DNA of 64,000 nucleotides from Ruminococcus sp. (GTDB lineage Bacteria > Bacillota > Clostridia > Oscillospirales > Acutalibacteraceae): the NCBI GenBank assembly GCA_017405065.1, contig JAFRBD010000091.1, forward strand, positions 25,493 through 89,492, written 5' to 3'. Position 1 is the stretch's first letter; each line of letters opens with the position of its first letter. Below, one piece after another: positions 17,201-25,494 of the stretch. The translations under genes and the position numbers were made by a program. The notes below the pieces were generated by a model. The model searched no databases. It was not told the origin of the DNA and saw only the letters and a list, made by a program, of their open reading frames with translations.

Positions 17201-17581
17201 TTGAAACGCGGATGGCTCGCGCTGATCATGATTATTTTGTCGCTGGCATTGGGCGGCATAGAATATTATTACGTCACCTCAAACGCCGACGCGTATGTGC
17301 AGATGCTGGACGACGCGGACGAAAAGATGGCTCACAATCAGATATATGAAGCGGAATCGGCGGCGCAGCGGCTCGATAACCGTTTCCGCAAGCAAAGCGG
17401 GATGTTCAACGTCTTCATGTTCCACAGCGAGATCGGACACATTTCCTCCGATCTCGCCATGCTCAGGCGCTACGCCCAGACAGGCTCGGTCGAAGACTTT
17501 TTAGCCACCTCCGCCTGCGCAAAGCGGAAGATACTGGAGATCAAGGATTCAAAGCGGATGACGTGGGAGAACATCTTTTGA
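17201..17581 (+). CDS. DUF4363 family protein
   Basis: A protein of 126 residues with one N-terminal membrane segment (WLALIMIILSLALGGIEYYY) and an extracytoplasmic helical part. It matches what I know of DUF4363 proteins, which are often encoded beside DUF421 genes in clostridia. I prefer the TTG at 17201, since AAAGGA lies 8 bases before it. The ATG at 17192 would add three residues but sits against the same site. Role unknown; possible co-expression with the DUF421 gene despite the inserted repeat. Confidence 0.7.
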   Translation: MKRGWLALIMIILSLALGGIEYYYVTSNADAYVQMLDDADEKMAHNQIYEAESAAQRLDNRFRKQSGMFNVFMFHSEIGHISSDLAMLRRYAQTGSVEDFLATSACAKRKILEIKDSKRMTWENIF

Positions 17582-17585
17582 TTAA

Positions 17586-17791
17586 TGAGGAGTGAGGAAT
17601 TAGGAATTAGGATTTTTAGGAAAGCCTGACGGCTTTTGGATTGATATAACGACATATAACAGTAACACTCATGACTCTTTGAAAAGCCATGAGCGTTATT
17701 TCTGTATCAGAAAAATTCTATTATCATTATATCAATCGGGTTCGGGCAGCGCCCGCCATTCATTCCTACTTCCTACTTCCTCACTCCTAGC
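17586..17791. repeat. Intergenic element, family C
   Basis: A GAGGAGTGAGGAATTAGGAA array on the left is followed by a hairpin (ACACTCATG...CATGAGCGT), ATCAATCGGG, a short palindrome CGGGCAGCGCCCG, and an ATTCCTACTTCC array on the right. It is the same order as 34584-34775, so the two are homologous elements about 200 bases long. Confidence 0.75.
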
Positions 17792-17793
17792 TG

Positions 17794-17824
17794 AAAAGGC
17801 ACCGTCCAAACGGGCGATGCCTTT
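17794..17824 (-). terminator. Rho-independent terminator after secF
   Basis: Read on the minus strand, AAAGGCATCGCCC pairs with GGACGGTGCCTTTT with one mismatch, and a short T run follows. It lies 40 bases after the secF stop. Confidence 0.7.
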
Positions 17825-17864
17825 ATCTGTATGATTCAGCTTTGAAAAGCGGGACGACTTAAGA

Positions 17865-18809
17865 TCAAGCCTCTTTTTTGCCGGAGCGCTTGTTCCACAG
17901 AACCCACAGCGGACCCGCGATGCACAGGGAGCTGTAGCAGCCGGATACGATACCGATCATCATCGGCAGGGCAAAAGCCTGTACCGAAGCGAGGTTGAAG
18001 ATCAAAGCGACGACATAAACGGTACCGATCGCGACAAGCGTCGTGATAGAGGTCGCGATGGTACGGCCCATAACAGCAGAAGCGCTGTGGTTGAAGACGT
18101 CCGCGATATCCGCGTTGGGACCCGCGATGCGGCGCTCCTCACGGACACGGTCGTAGATAACGATGGTGTCGTTCAGAGAGTAACCGATGATCATGAGGAC
18201 AACGGCGATAAAGCTGGAGTCGATGGGCATACGGAAGATGACGTACATGAAGTAGATCATCGCGACGTCGTGGAAGAGGGCTACCAGCGCCATCACGCCG
18301 GCGGACAGACCGCCGATGCGCTTGAAGCGGATGGTAACGTAGATAACCATGAGGATGGAAGCGATCGCGACCGCGGTCAGACACTTCAGCAGGAATTTCA
18401 GACCCATAGCCGCCTCGACCGAGGAGTTCTCTTTATACTCGAAGTGATTATCGGGGAACTGCTCATTGAGCGCGGTGGTAATGGCGGAGATCACGTCGGA
18501 TTCGACGCTGTCGTTGCCGGAGAACTGGATCGCGACGGAGTAAGCCTGCTCCTCGTCGGTATTGTTCATGATATCCTTAGTGATGGTAAAGGATACCTGA
18601 TGCTCGGGAGTAGCGCTCTGGATCGTATCCTTTAGCTGAGTATCGTCGATCTCGCCCACGAAGGAGTAGCTGACGATGGTACCGCCCTTGAACTGGATGT
18701 CGAGGGTCGCGCCGAAGATGATATTGCAGATAATACCGATGAGGATGATGCCGAGGGAAATACCGAAGAAGATCTTGCTCTTACCGATAAAGTTTAAATC
18801 TTTTTTCAT
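17865..18809 (-). CDS. secF: Protein translocase subunit SecF
   Basis: A membrane component of the Sec translocon that uses the proton gradient to aid protein export. The 314 residues have an N-terminal helix (FFGISLGIILIGIICNIIFG), a periplasmic loop starting TLDIQFKGGTIVSY, and five more helices including the signature YSLNDTIVIYDRVRE. The ATG overlaps the secD stop by 4 bases. A terminator follows. The many secreted proteins encoded nearby would rely on this pathway. Confidence 0.96.
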   Translation of the reverse strand: MKKDLNFIGKSKIFFGISLGIILIGIICNIIFGATLDIQFKGGTIVSYSFVGEIDDTQLKDTIQSATPEHQVSFTITKDIMNNTDEEQAYSVAIQFSGNDSVESDVISAITTALNEQFPDNHFEYKENSSVEAAMGLKFLLKCLTAVAIASILMVIYVTIRFKRIGGLSAGVMALVALFHDVAMIYFMYVIFRMPIDSSFIAVVLMIIGYSLNDTIVIYDRVREERRIAGPNADIADVFNHSASAVMGRTIATSITTLVAIGTVYVVALIFNLASVQAFALPMMIGIVSGCYSSLCIAGPLWVLWNKRSGKKEA

Positions 18810-20143
18810 TTTCCCTCACCTCCAAACAGCCATTTTTTACGCAGGAACTTATAGCCGGCAATGCTCTTGAGCATGACACGGCTGAGCCATACGCCCATGA
18901 TGAAGTTGGCGATAACGCCCATCAGGAGGGTGTAGCCGAACGCGTAGATGGTACCGGTGGTGGACTCGCCGAAGATCCATGAAAGGATGTTGGACGGGCC
19001 GAACACCAGCAGCAGAATGATGGATACGATAACGATGGTCATGTTACCGTCGATGATCGCGGTCAGGGAGTTCTTGGTACCCTTTTCGATCGCGGAATCC
19101 AGCGTCTTGCCGGCGCGGAATTCTTCCTTGATACGCTCGGCGGTAATGATGTTCGCGTCGACGCCCATACCGACCGACAGGATCAGACCGGCGATACCGG
19201 GCAGGGTCATGGTAAAGGAATCAAACACAGGGAAATAACGGGTGATCGCGGCAACTGCCAGCGCCATCTGACCGATCAGGGCGATGACGGCGACAAAGCC
19301 GGGCACACGGTAACGAATGATCATGAACAGTGCGATCAGGATGAACGCGATGATCGCGGCGTAACCCATGGCTGTCAGAGAATTCTGACCCAGCGTCGGG
19401 CTGATACCGCTGTAGGAAGCCGCCTGCAGAGAGAACGGCAGCGCACCGCCGTTGATCTGATTGGCGAGCTTGGTCGCGGATTCCGCGTCAAAGTTACCGG
19501 TGATCTGAGCGTGACCGTCGGAGATAACGCTCTGAACGGTGGGATTACTCAGCATGGTATCGTCCATGTAGATGGAGATCTGCTGATTCAGATACTGCTG
19601 TGTAACGTCGGCGAATGTCTGGGCGCCCTCAGAGTTGAGCTCCAGCTGAACGACATATTCGCCGGCAGTGTTTTTGGATGTATCAACGCCTACCGACGCC
19701 GAAGCGACCGCGGAGCCGTCCATAACGGTCTCGCCGCTCGGACTGCGGAAGGTCAGGTTCGCCGTAGCGGCGAGCTCGTCTACCGCCTTGACCGGATCGA
19801 ACTCGGTATCATCCTCTTTCCACGGGAAGCGGACGATGATACGGTCGGAGCCGTAGTCGGCGTAGATCTCGTAGTCGGTGATACCGTTCGAGACCATACG
19901 GGTTTCAATGATCGATTTTGCAGAGTCAAGCTGCTCATCCGTAGCGTCGATATCTTCAGCGGGCTTAAAGGTAGCCTCAACGCCGCCGCGGATGTCAATT
20001 CCCCATCTGATGTCGCTGATGCCCTTGAGCGAAGTCTGCTGGACGTCGCCCTGATAGTATTTGATTCCCGCAAAGGCAGTGAACGCAAACGCTAAGATCA
20101 GGATCGCAACAATGAAGAATACAGGCTTTGAAATTCTTTTCAT
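18806..20143 (-). CDS. secD: Protein translocase subunit SecD
   Basis: Partner of SecF. The 445 residues have an N-terminal membrane helix, then DIRGGVEATFKPA, a periplasmic region, and a C-terminal six-helix RND domain with SVGMGVDANIITAERIKEE. The periplasmic P1 region is shorter than in E. coli, as is usual in Firmicutes. GGAGG lies before the ATG. In many clostridia secD-secF precede recJ; here they are about 13 kb from it. Confidence 0.96.
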   Translation of the reverse strand: MKRISKPVFFIVAILILAFAFTAFAGIKYYQGDVQQTSLKGISDIRWGIDIRGGVEATFKPAEDIDATDEQLDSAKSIIETRMVSNGITDYEIYADYGSDRIIVRFPWKEDDTEFDPVKAVDELAATANLTFRSPSGETVMDGSAVASASVGVDTSKNTAGEYVVQLELNSEGAQTFADVTQQYLNQQISIYMDDTMLSNPTVQSVISDGHAQITGNFDAESATKLANQINGGALPFSLQAASYSGISPTLGQNSLTAMGYAAIIAFILIALFMIIRYRVPGFVAVIALIGQMALAVAAITRYFPVFDSFTMTLPGIAGLILSVGMGVDANIITAERIKEEFRAGKTLDSAIEKGTKNSLTAIIDGNMTIVIVSIILLLVFGPSNILSWIFGESTTGTIYAFGYTLLMGVIANFIMGVWLSRVMLKSIAGYKFLRKKWLFGGEGK

Positions 20144-20261
20144 GCCTTAGACCTCCATGTTTTTTTCTGTTCTTCTCCGGGATTTGCATATGCCCGAAAC
20201 CGTCCGTCGTCTATCCGACAGGCGATACTGGGCTAATATAAAAATCCACAATAACAGACTA

Positions 20262-20290
20262 ATTATACAGAGTTGCGTTTGAAAAGTCAA
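20262..20290 (-). promoter_or_regulatory. Promoter for secD-secF
   Basis: On the minus strand, TTGACT, a 17-base spacer and TATAAT. The predicted start leaves a leader of about 110 bases with a possible hairpin (GTCGGATAGACGAC). It is the only strong promoter seen in the 20144-20564 gap. Confidence 0.8.
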
Positions 20291-20414
20291 TAAAAACATT
20301 TACGGTAAATTAAGATTTCCGGTCCTGAATTTGAATCAAATGCCATTATAATTCTAATCAAGAATAATAAACAACCCATTATTCTGTCAGAGAAATTCAG
20401 AGAGAAGGAAACTG

Positions 20415-20471
20415 ATGAAACGTCTTTTGCAGGGAAGGGTACTGACCCCTGAGAAGCGTTTGTTCGGCTGA
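20415..20471 (+). CDS. Possible 18-residue small ORF
   Basis: ATG with AGAAGGAAACTG upstream, 18 codons (MKRLLQGRVLTPEKRLFG) and a TGA stop. It is short, basic and alone on the plus strand between the secD promoter and the aminotransferase terminator. There is no clear promoter. It could be chance. Confidence 0.25.
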   Translation: MKRLLQGRVLTPEKRLFG

Positions 20472-20503
20472 TATCTATTTGCTTTTTCGATCAGGGATCA
20501 GTA

Positions 20504-20541
20504 AAAAGCCGCCGCATTCAGCATGCAGCGACTTTGTTTAC
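20504..20541 (-). terminator. Terminator after the aminotransferase gene
   Basis: On the minus strand, AAAGTCGCTGCAT pairs with ATGCGGCGGCTTT around a 5-base loop, ending in TTTTT. It lies about 25 bases downstream of the stop at 20565. Confidence 0.75.
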
Positions 20542-20564
20542 GATTATTCTGTTTTTCCCGTGCA

Positions 20565-21845
20565 TCAAATCAGCGCGTTCATCTTCTCCAGCGCGGCGAT
20601 CCTTGCACAGATGCAGAAGACGTCCATCGCGCTCGACAGCTCCTCAAGGCTCGGGAAGGACGGAGCGATACGGATGTTGCTGTCATACGGGTCGTTTCCG
20701 TAGGGGTAGGTCGCGCCGGCGCCGGTCAGATTTACGCCCGCCTCTTTGCACAGCGCCACCACACGCTTTGCGGTACCGTCCATCACATTCACGCTGACGA
20801 AGTAGCCGCCGCGGGGGTGGTTAAACCACACAGCGCCAGTATCCTCAAGTGTTCCGAGCTTGCTCAGCACGACGTCAAAGCGGGGCTTGAGCACGGCGGC
20901 ATGCTTTTTCATATGCGCCTTCATCCCCTCGTAGTCGCCGAAAAAGCGCACATGCCGCAGCATGTTGAGCTTGTCGTAGCCGATGGTCTGGTATTGATAC
21001 TTCTCCTTGATCACGCGCATGTTGTTCTCGGAGGCAGCCATCGCCGCGACGCCCGATCCGGGGAAGGTGATCTTGGAGGTAGAGCAAAACTCGATGGGCA
21101 TATCGACGTTGCCGGTCTTTTCACACTCTTCAAAGATATTAAGGATCTCGTCATGCTCGTCGGTGAGATCATGGATGCAGTAGGCGTTGTCCCACATCAG
21201 GCGGAAGTCGGGAGCCGCGGGCTTCATCGCCGCGATCCGGCGCACCACCTCGTCCGAGTAGGAGATACCGGTGGGATTGCTGTATTTGGGCACGCACCAC
21301 ATGCCCTTGACGGAGGGATCCTGAATCAGCTCCTCGACCTTATCCATGTCGGGTCCGTTATCATCCATCATCACGGGGATCATCTCAAAGCCGAAGTAGC
21401 CGGTCACGCCGAAGTGGCGGTCATAGCCGGGTACGGGACAAAGAAATTTGCGGTCGGGTATCAAGCTCCACGCGGGATTGCCGGGAACGACCGGGTGGTT
21501 CATAAAGCAGGAGATCGTGTCGAACATCATGTTCAGCGAAGAGTTGCCGCCGATCATGACCATATCGGGCGTCACGCCCAGCACATCAGCCATCAGGCGC
21601 TTGCACTCGGGAATGCCGTCCATGACGCCGTAGTTGCGGCAGTCGGTGCCATCCTCGGCGGTGCAGTCCGCTTCCGCATACAGCACGTTGAGCATCTCCT
21701 TTGACAGAGCGAGCTGTTCCGGAGAAGGCACGCCGCGCGCCATGTTCAGCTGCAGCCCCTTTTCCTTGATCGCGTTCATATCTTCCCATAAGGCAGAGAG
21801 CTCCGCGTCGCGCTGCTCTTTTGACAGTTCATTATACTTCATCAT
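20565..21845 (-). CDS. Class I aminotransferase, aspartate aminotransferase type Ic-like
   Basis: A pyridoxal-phosphate enzyme of 426 residues that I place in the family often annotated as Asp_aminotransf/MocR-like (type Ic aspartate aminotransferases). Evidence includes NMARGVPSPEQLALSKEML near the N terminus, NYGVMDGIPECKRLMADVL, MIGGNSSLNMM, KYSNPTGISYSDEVV, and the Schiff-base Lys in CSTSKITFPGSG. It probably transfers amino groups between aspartate and 2-oxoglutarate; substrate is inferred. AAGGGA precedes the two adjacent ATG codons. It is a single-gene unit with its own terminator. Confidence 0.85.
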   Translation of the reverse strand: MMKYNELSKEQRDAELSALWEDMNAIKEKGLQLNMARGVPSPEQLALSKEMLNVLYAEADCTAEDGTDCRNYGVMDGIPECKRLMADVLGVTPDMVMIGGNSSLNMMFDTISCFMNHPVVPGNPAWSLIPDRKFLCPVPGYDRHFGVTGYFGFEMIPVMMDDNGPDMDKVEELIQDPSVKGMWCVPKYSNPTGISYSDEVVRRIAAMKPAAPDFRLMWDNAYCIHDLTDEHDEILNIFEECEKTGNVDMPIEFCSTSKITFPGSGVAAMAASENNMRVIKEKYQYQTIGYDKLNMLRHVRFFGDYEGMKAHMKKHAAVLKPRFDVVLSKLGTLEDTGAVWFNHPRGGYFVSVNVMDGTAKRVVALCKEAGVNLTGAGATYPYGNDPYDSNIRIAPSFPSLEELSSAMDVFCICARIAALEKMNALI

Positions 21846-22074
21846 ATCATTCCCTTATCATGGTTTCTTGCTGAATAGGCAAAAATCGAACTTGCAAAAA
21901 TTCGCTTGTTTGCTCTTATATCATATACCAACAGTCGCACTTTTGCAACAGTTTCATTGAAATCCTGCAAAAGTTTGGCGATAATCATAAAATAATAAGG
22001 CGTCGGGAACGAGGAGTTATGGGAAACACAGAACCCGCCATCCGAACGCCTCACTCCTCACGCCTGACTGATAA

Positions 22075-22106
22075 GGCTCCCCCTGAACGGGAGAGCCTCT
22101 TTGGTT
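22075..22106. terminator. Hairpin terminator after the tyrosine-kinase gene
   Basis: GGCTCCCCCTGAACGGGAGAGCC forms a strong stem with a 4-base loop, 4 bases from the 22110 stop. The T run is weak on either strand. The rest of 21846-22074 contains a degenerate family C-like repeat (about 22005-22060) and the aminotransferase upstream region. Confidence 0.55.
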
Positions 22107-22109
22107 TCA

Positions 22110-22868
22110 TCAATATTTGTAATAGTAATTGTAGTTGTAATTGTAGCGATAGCGGTACTTGTTGTAGCCGTAACCTCTCGAGCGCATCTCACAGCCGACC
22201 TTGAGAAAGCCGAGCACCTTGGTGTCTGCGAGCTTGACGCTCTGCAGGGCGCGCTCGATGTCGCCGTGGGAGGTGATACGCTCACGCACGACCAGCACGT
22301 AGCCGCCGACATGATCCTTCAGCAGAAGCGTATCGGTGACAACGCCCAGAGGCGGGGTATCGAGGATGACATAATCATACTCCTGCTTCGCCTTTTCAAG
22401 CAGCTTTGTAAAGACCGGAGAAGCCAGCAGCTCAGAGGGATTCGGCGGGATGGCGCCCGACGTCAGTACGTCGAGATTGGTGATCACATCGCGGTGTACG
22501 GCTGTTTCGAAATCACCGAACTGTCCGATCACGTCGGAAACGCCTGATTCATTCTTGAGTTTCAGCAGATTATGCAGGTTGGGACGGCGCAAGTCCGTAT
22601 CGATCAGGAGCACGCGCTTGCCCATCTTTGCGAAAGAGATCGACAGGTTGACGGTCGCGGTAGACTTGCCTTCACCCTTGCTCCACGAGGTAACGGCAAC
22701 GCAGTTGCTGTTCTGCGCGGTCAGGGAGAACACCAGATTGGTGCGGGCGATCTTGTAACCTTCGACGATCGCGAACTTGGAGTCGGATGTCAGGACGTTT
22801 TTCGCCTTTTCGGCGCTCTGGGCTTTCTTGCCGTTTTTGCCCTTGCCTTTCGTGTTGATCAGCTTCAT
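22110..22868 (-). CDS. CpsD/CapB-type bacterial tyrosine kinase
   Basis: A BY-kinase of 252 residues that, with its membrane adaptor, regulates polysaccharide export. The motifs are Walker A (SKGEGKST, 63-70), Walker A' (VLLIDTDLRRP, about 86-96) and Walker B (YVILDTPP). The C-terminal tail is extremely tyrosine-rich (12 Tyr in the last 22 residues), the expected autophosphorylation cluster. It overlaps the adaptor gene by 4 bases. No glycosyltransferase or flippase genes are adjacent, so it is an orphan module here. Confidence 0.92.
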   Translation of the reverse strand: MKLINTKGKGKNGKKAQSAEKAKNVLTSDSKFAIVEGYKIARTNLVFSLTAQNSNCVAVTSWSKGEGKSTATVNLSISFAKMGKRVLLIDTDLRRPNLHNLLKLKNESGVSDVIGQFGDFETAVHRDVITNLDVLTSGAIPPNPSELLASPVFTKLLEKAKQEYDYVILDTPPLGVVTDTLLLKDHVGGYVLVVRERITSHGDIERALQSVKLADTKVLGFLKVGCEMRSRGYGYNKYRYRYNYNYNYYYKY

Positions 22869-23569
22869 TTCTTCTTCGCACCGCCTTCCGATTCAAAGTC
22901 GACGATCTCCGCGAATACGGGGATATCATAGATCTTGTACAGATCGTCGCCGGGCTTGATGGTGGTATCGATGATCTCGAGCAGGAAGCTGATCGCCAGC
23001 GACAGCACCAGACCGACCAGCAGACCGATCAGCACATATTTGGAACGGTTGGGCGACGAGGGGGACGAGGGCACGTTCGCCTCTTCGACCGTATCGACCT
23101 TACCGGCGTCGCCGAAATACTTCTTGAACACCTGCGGAGCCGTATTGGCGACCAGATTCGCGATATTGGCGGCGGTATGGGGGTCGGACGAGGTCGAACT
23201 GATGCGCAGGAAGTAGGAATCCTCAACAACGCTGATGGAAATGCTCGCGCCGCTGATGATACTCTTCATATCGGGATCGACGGTAAACAGCGTGGAACAG
23301 GTATTCGCCAGCATCTGGGAGGAGGAGATATCGTTCATGTTGACTTTCTCTCCGGAAAGAGATTTGGAGTTGGAGCCGGAACTGATATCGCTCTCAAAGG
23401 TGGAGCCGTTCTGTACCAAGATCAGCGCGCTGGTAGAGTACATCGGCGTCACCATATACGTAACGTACAGGAAAGCGATCACGCCTCCCAGCAGCGTCAC
23501 GATAATGATCAGCTTGATATGCTGCAGAAACATCTTCAACAGATCAGCGATCGTGATTTGCTTTTTCAT
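22865..23569 (-). CDS. CpsC/Wzz-type chain-length determinant and kinase adaptor
   Basis: A protein of 234 residues with two membrane helices (IKLIIIVTLLGGVIAFLYV near 18-36 and YVLIGLLVGLVLSLAISFL near 180-198) around an extracytoplasmic Wzz domain. The short cytoplasmic C-terminal end activates the BY-kinase in homologues. The Pro/Ser segment PSSPSSPNRSKY before helix 2 is typical. AGGAGG precedes the ATG. It is co-translated with the kinase gene by a 4-base overlap. Confidence 0.92.
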   Translation of the reverse strand: MKKQITIADLLKMFLQHIKLIIIVTLLGGVIAFLYVTYMVTPMYSTSALILVQNGSTFESDISSGSNSKSLSGEKVNMNDISSSQMLANTCSTLFTVDPDMKSIISGASISISVVEDSYFLRISSTSSDPHTAANIANLVANTAPQVFKKYFGDAGKVDTVEEANVPSSPSSPNRSKYVLIGLLVGLVLSLAISFLLEIIDTTIKPGDDLYKIYDIPVFAEIVDFESEGGAKKK

Positions 23570-23634
23570 AAATGCCTCCTGTCGGGCGGGGATATGCCTG
23601 CCGGACGGTATATTCCCCTATTTAATCATTGTAT

Positions 23635-23640
23635 ATTATA
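23635..23640 (-). promoter_or_regulatory. -10 element of the cpsC/cpsD-like operon
   Basis: TATAAT on the minus strand, about 65 bases before the start codon. The -35 is not consensus. Three or four GAATAA words lie upstream in AT-rich DNA (23655-23705) and could bind a regulator. The remaining part up to the 5S terminator holds a family C-like repeat ending in a CAACTAAAAACTAACAACTG array (23708-23852). Confidence 0.45.
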
Positions 23641-23853
23641 CCGCAAAGTATCCGTTTATTATTCTTATTCAGAATTATTCGAAAGATATTTTTCTTATTC
23701 GACAAAATAGTGGTCAGCGGGGAGTTGTTAATGATCGGTGAGCTGCGTCCACCGGCGTCGATAGTCAATATCGTCAGCATAAGAAAAAATAACCTTTCCG
23801 TAGGGTAGCCATCCGAAAAACTACCGACTGCCAACTAAAAACTAACAACTGAC

Positions 23854-23886
23854 AAAAAACGACCGCCCTGCTGGGCGGCCGCTTTT
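23854..23886 (-). terminator. Rho-independent terminator of the 5S rRNA gene
   Basis: On the minus strand, GCGGCCGCCC-AGCA-GGGCGGTCGT is followed by TTTTT, a strong hairpin starting about 5 bases after the 5S 3' end. Confidence 0.9.
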
Positions 23887-23890
23887 ATGT

Positions 23891-24006
<116 letters not shown>

Positions 24007-24028
24007 TTGTTCGTTTGGAACAGTTGCT

Positions 24029-24057
24029 ATTATAGCACCGGCTTTTTTAAAATGCAA
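24029..24057 (-). promoter_or_regulatory. Promoter of the isolated 5S gene
   Basis: On the minus strand, TTGCAT, a 17-base spacer and TATAAT, with an AT-rich UP-like region upstream (24058-24115). The transcript would begin about 15 bases before the mature 5S end. Confidence 0.8.
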
Positions 24058-24115
24058 GTACTTTTTTACAAATTTTTAATAATTTTTAAATTTTCGTTTT
24101 ATTTCATAGTTTTAT

Positions 24116-24144
24116 TTGACTAACCCGCCCGATTTGAGTACAAT
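24116..24144 (+). promoter_or_regulatory. Promoter of the substrate-binding lipoprotein gene
   Basis: TTGACT, a 17-base spacer and TACAAT, divergent from the 5S promoter and sharing its AT-rich centre. The leader is about 72 bases; I see no riboswitch in it. Confidence 0.75.
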
Positions 24145-24223
24145 AGGTATGAACAGCCGATTACTTTGTAACAATCAGTATCTGCTCAAGGTGTTTGGCT
24201 GAACGAAAAACCGAGGTGTTATG

Positions 24224-25276
24224 ATGAAACGCACATTATCTATCGTATTAGCTCTGTGCATGCTCCTGTCATGCGCGATCTTCTTCACCGGCTGCTCCTC
24301 AACCGCGGGCGGCAACAACTGGCCTGTCACCGTGGGCGGCGCGACCATCGACAAAGAACCGCAGAATATCGTCGTGCTCAACGATTGCTTTGCGGATATC
24401 ATCTCCTATATCGGATATGACATCAGGATGGTAGGACGTTCCGACGAGTGTGATCAGGAATTTCTGCATGTCGTCCCGTCTGTCGGCAAAGCGGCGTCTC
24501 CCGACGTCAATGCGATCGCCGCGGCTCAAACGGATCTGGTCATCGCGGACAGCGCTCTCTCCGCAGACGCGAAGGCGTCGATCGAAGCCGGCGGCGCCAA
24601 GGTAGTGATCCTCGACGTCCCAACCACCGAAGAGACGCTCAAAGAGACCTACATCAACCTCGGCACCGCTTTGGGAGGAAAGGAAACGGGGCTTGCGAAG
24701 GGCGAAAACGGCTATGATGAGCTGCTGGATATGCTCGGCACCATGAATACCGCTACCTCTAACATCGTCTGCACCGTCGCCTATCTGTATCTCAACGAAA
24801 GCGGACAGCTGTGCACCTTTGTCAAGGATACGCTCGAATACAAATTCTTCAATTACAACGGCAACACCAATATTTTCAGCAACCAGACCGAGCCTGCCGT
24901 CAATCCCGAGGAACTGCGCATCGGCTCGCCGAATTACATCTTCTATGATTCCGAAGACGTTCTCGCCGTCCTCCGGGCCGACGAACAGTACGCTCATCTG
25001 CACGCGCTGCAGCACAACGGCACCCTGATGATTTCCCGCAAGGCATTCAACCGCTGCGGCACCTCTGCCGAGGAAGCAATCTACGCCATCCTCAGCTTCA
25101 TCGAAAAGGATACCAAGGGTACGCCCGACGAAGCGACGCCCGACGACGCCGCACAGCCCGCCGTACAACCTGCCGCGACGCAGGCTCCCGCCGCATCTGC
25201 GCCCGAAGCCGACAGCGCCGACGCCATCCCGGATGAAGAGGTCATCTCCTACAGCGCACAGGACGCCGGAGAATGA
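24224..25276 (+). CDS. ABC-transporter substrate-binding lipoprotein (cobalamin/iron-siderophore type)
   Basis: A protein of 350 residues with a lipoprotein signal (ALCMLLSCAIFFTGC, lipobox Cys near 24), so it is membrane-anchored outside the cell. The body fits the BtuF/FhuD clamp fold: PQNIVVLNDCFADIISYIGYD, VGRSDECD, QTDLVIADSAL and the ending EEAIYAILSFI. The last 60 residues are a Pro/Ala/Asp-rich low-complexity tail. GAGG favours the second of two adjacent ATG codons. No permease or ATPase gene adjoins it, so the ligand and transporter are unknown. Confidence 0.8.
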   Translation: MKRTLSIVLALCMLLSCAIFFTGCSSTAGGNNWPVTVGGATIDKEPQNIVVLNDCFADIISYIGYDIRMVGRSDECDQEFLHVVPSVGKAASPDVNAIAAAQTDLVIADSALSADAKASIEAGGAKVVILDVPTTEETLKETYINLGTALGGKETGLAKGENGYDELLDMLGTMNTATSNIVCTVAYLYLNESGQLCTFVKDTLEYKFFNYNGNTNIFSNQTEPAVNPEELRIGSPNYIFYDSEDVLAVLRADEQYAHLHALQHNGTLMISRKAFNRCGTSAEEAIYAILSFIEKDTKGTPDEATPDDAAQPAVQPAATQAPAASAPEADSADAIPDEEVISYSAQDAGE

Positions 25277-25289
25277 TATCTTCTTCGTT

Positions 25290-25494
25290 CACAGAAATCA
25301 CAGAACGAAAAGGGCATCGCCCCTCGTCCGATCGATACAATATTTAACAAAATACAGAAAACCACTCAACAAAAACAACGCTTGCAGCTCCATAAAAAGA
25401 GTCGCAAGCGTTGATTCTTTATGTCGTTATTTCAATCCAAAACGCGTCAGCGTCTCCCGCAACCATCCGCCGTTCACCATTCACCGTTAACCGA
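25290..25494. repeat. Intergenic element, family C
   Basis: A hairpin AACGCTTGC...GCAAGCGTT (25378-25413), then TTATTTCAATC, a GC-rich core with AACGCGTCAGCGT, and a GTTCACCATTCACCGTTAACC array touching the end of the L,D-transpeptidase gene. It could act as a shared terminator for the convergent genes. Confidence 0.6.

Noticed and set aside
24145-24220. Possible cobalamin riboswitch before the substrate-binding lipoprotein
   Set aside because: The leader is only about 75 bases and lacks the conserved B12-box; no known aptamer is seen.
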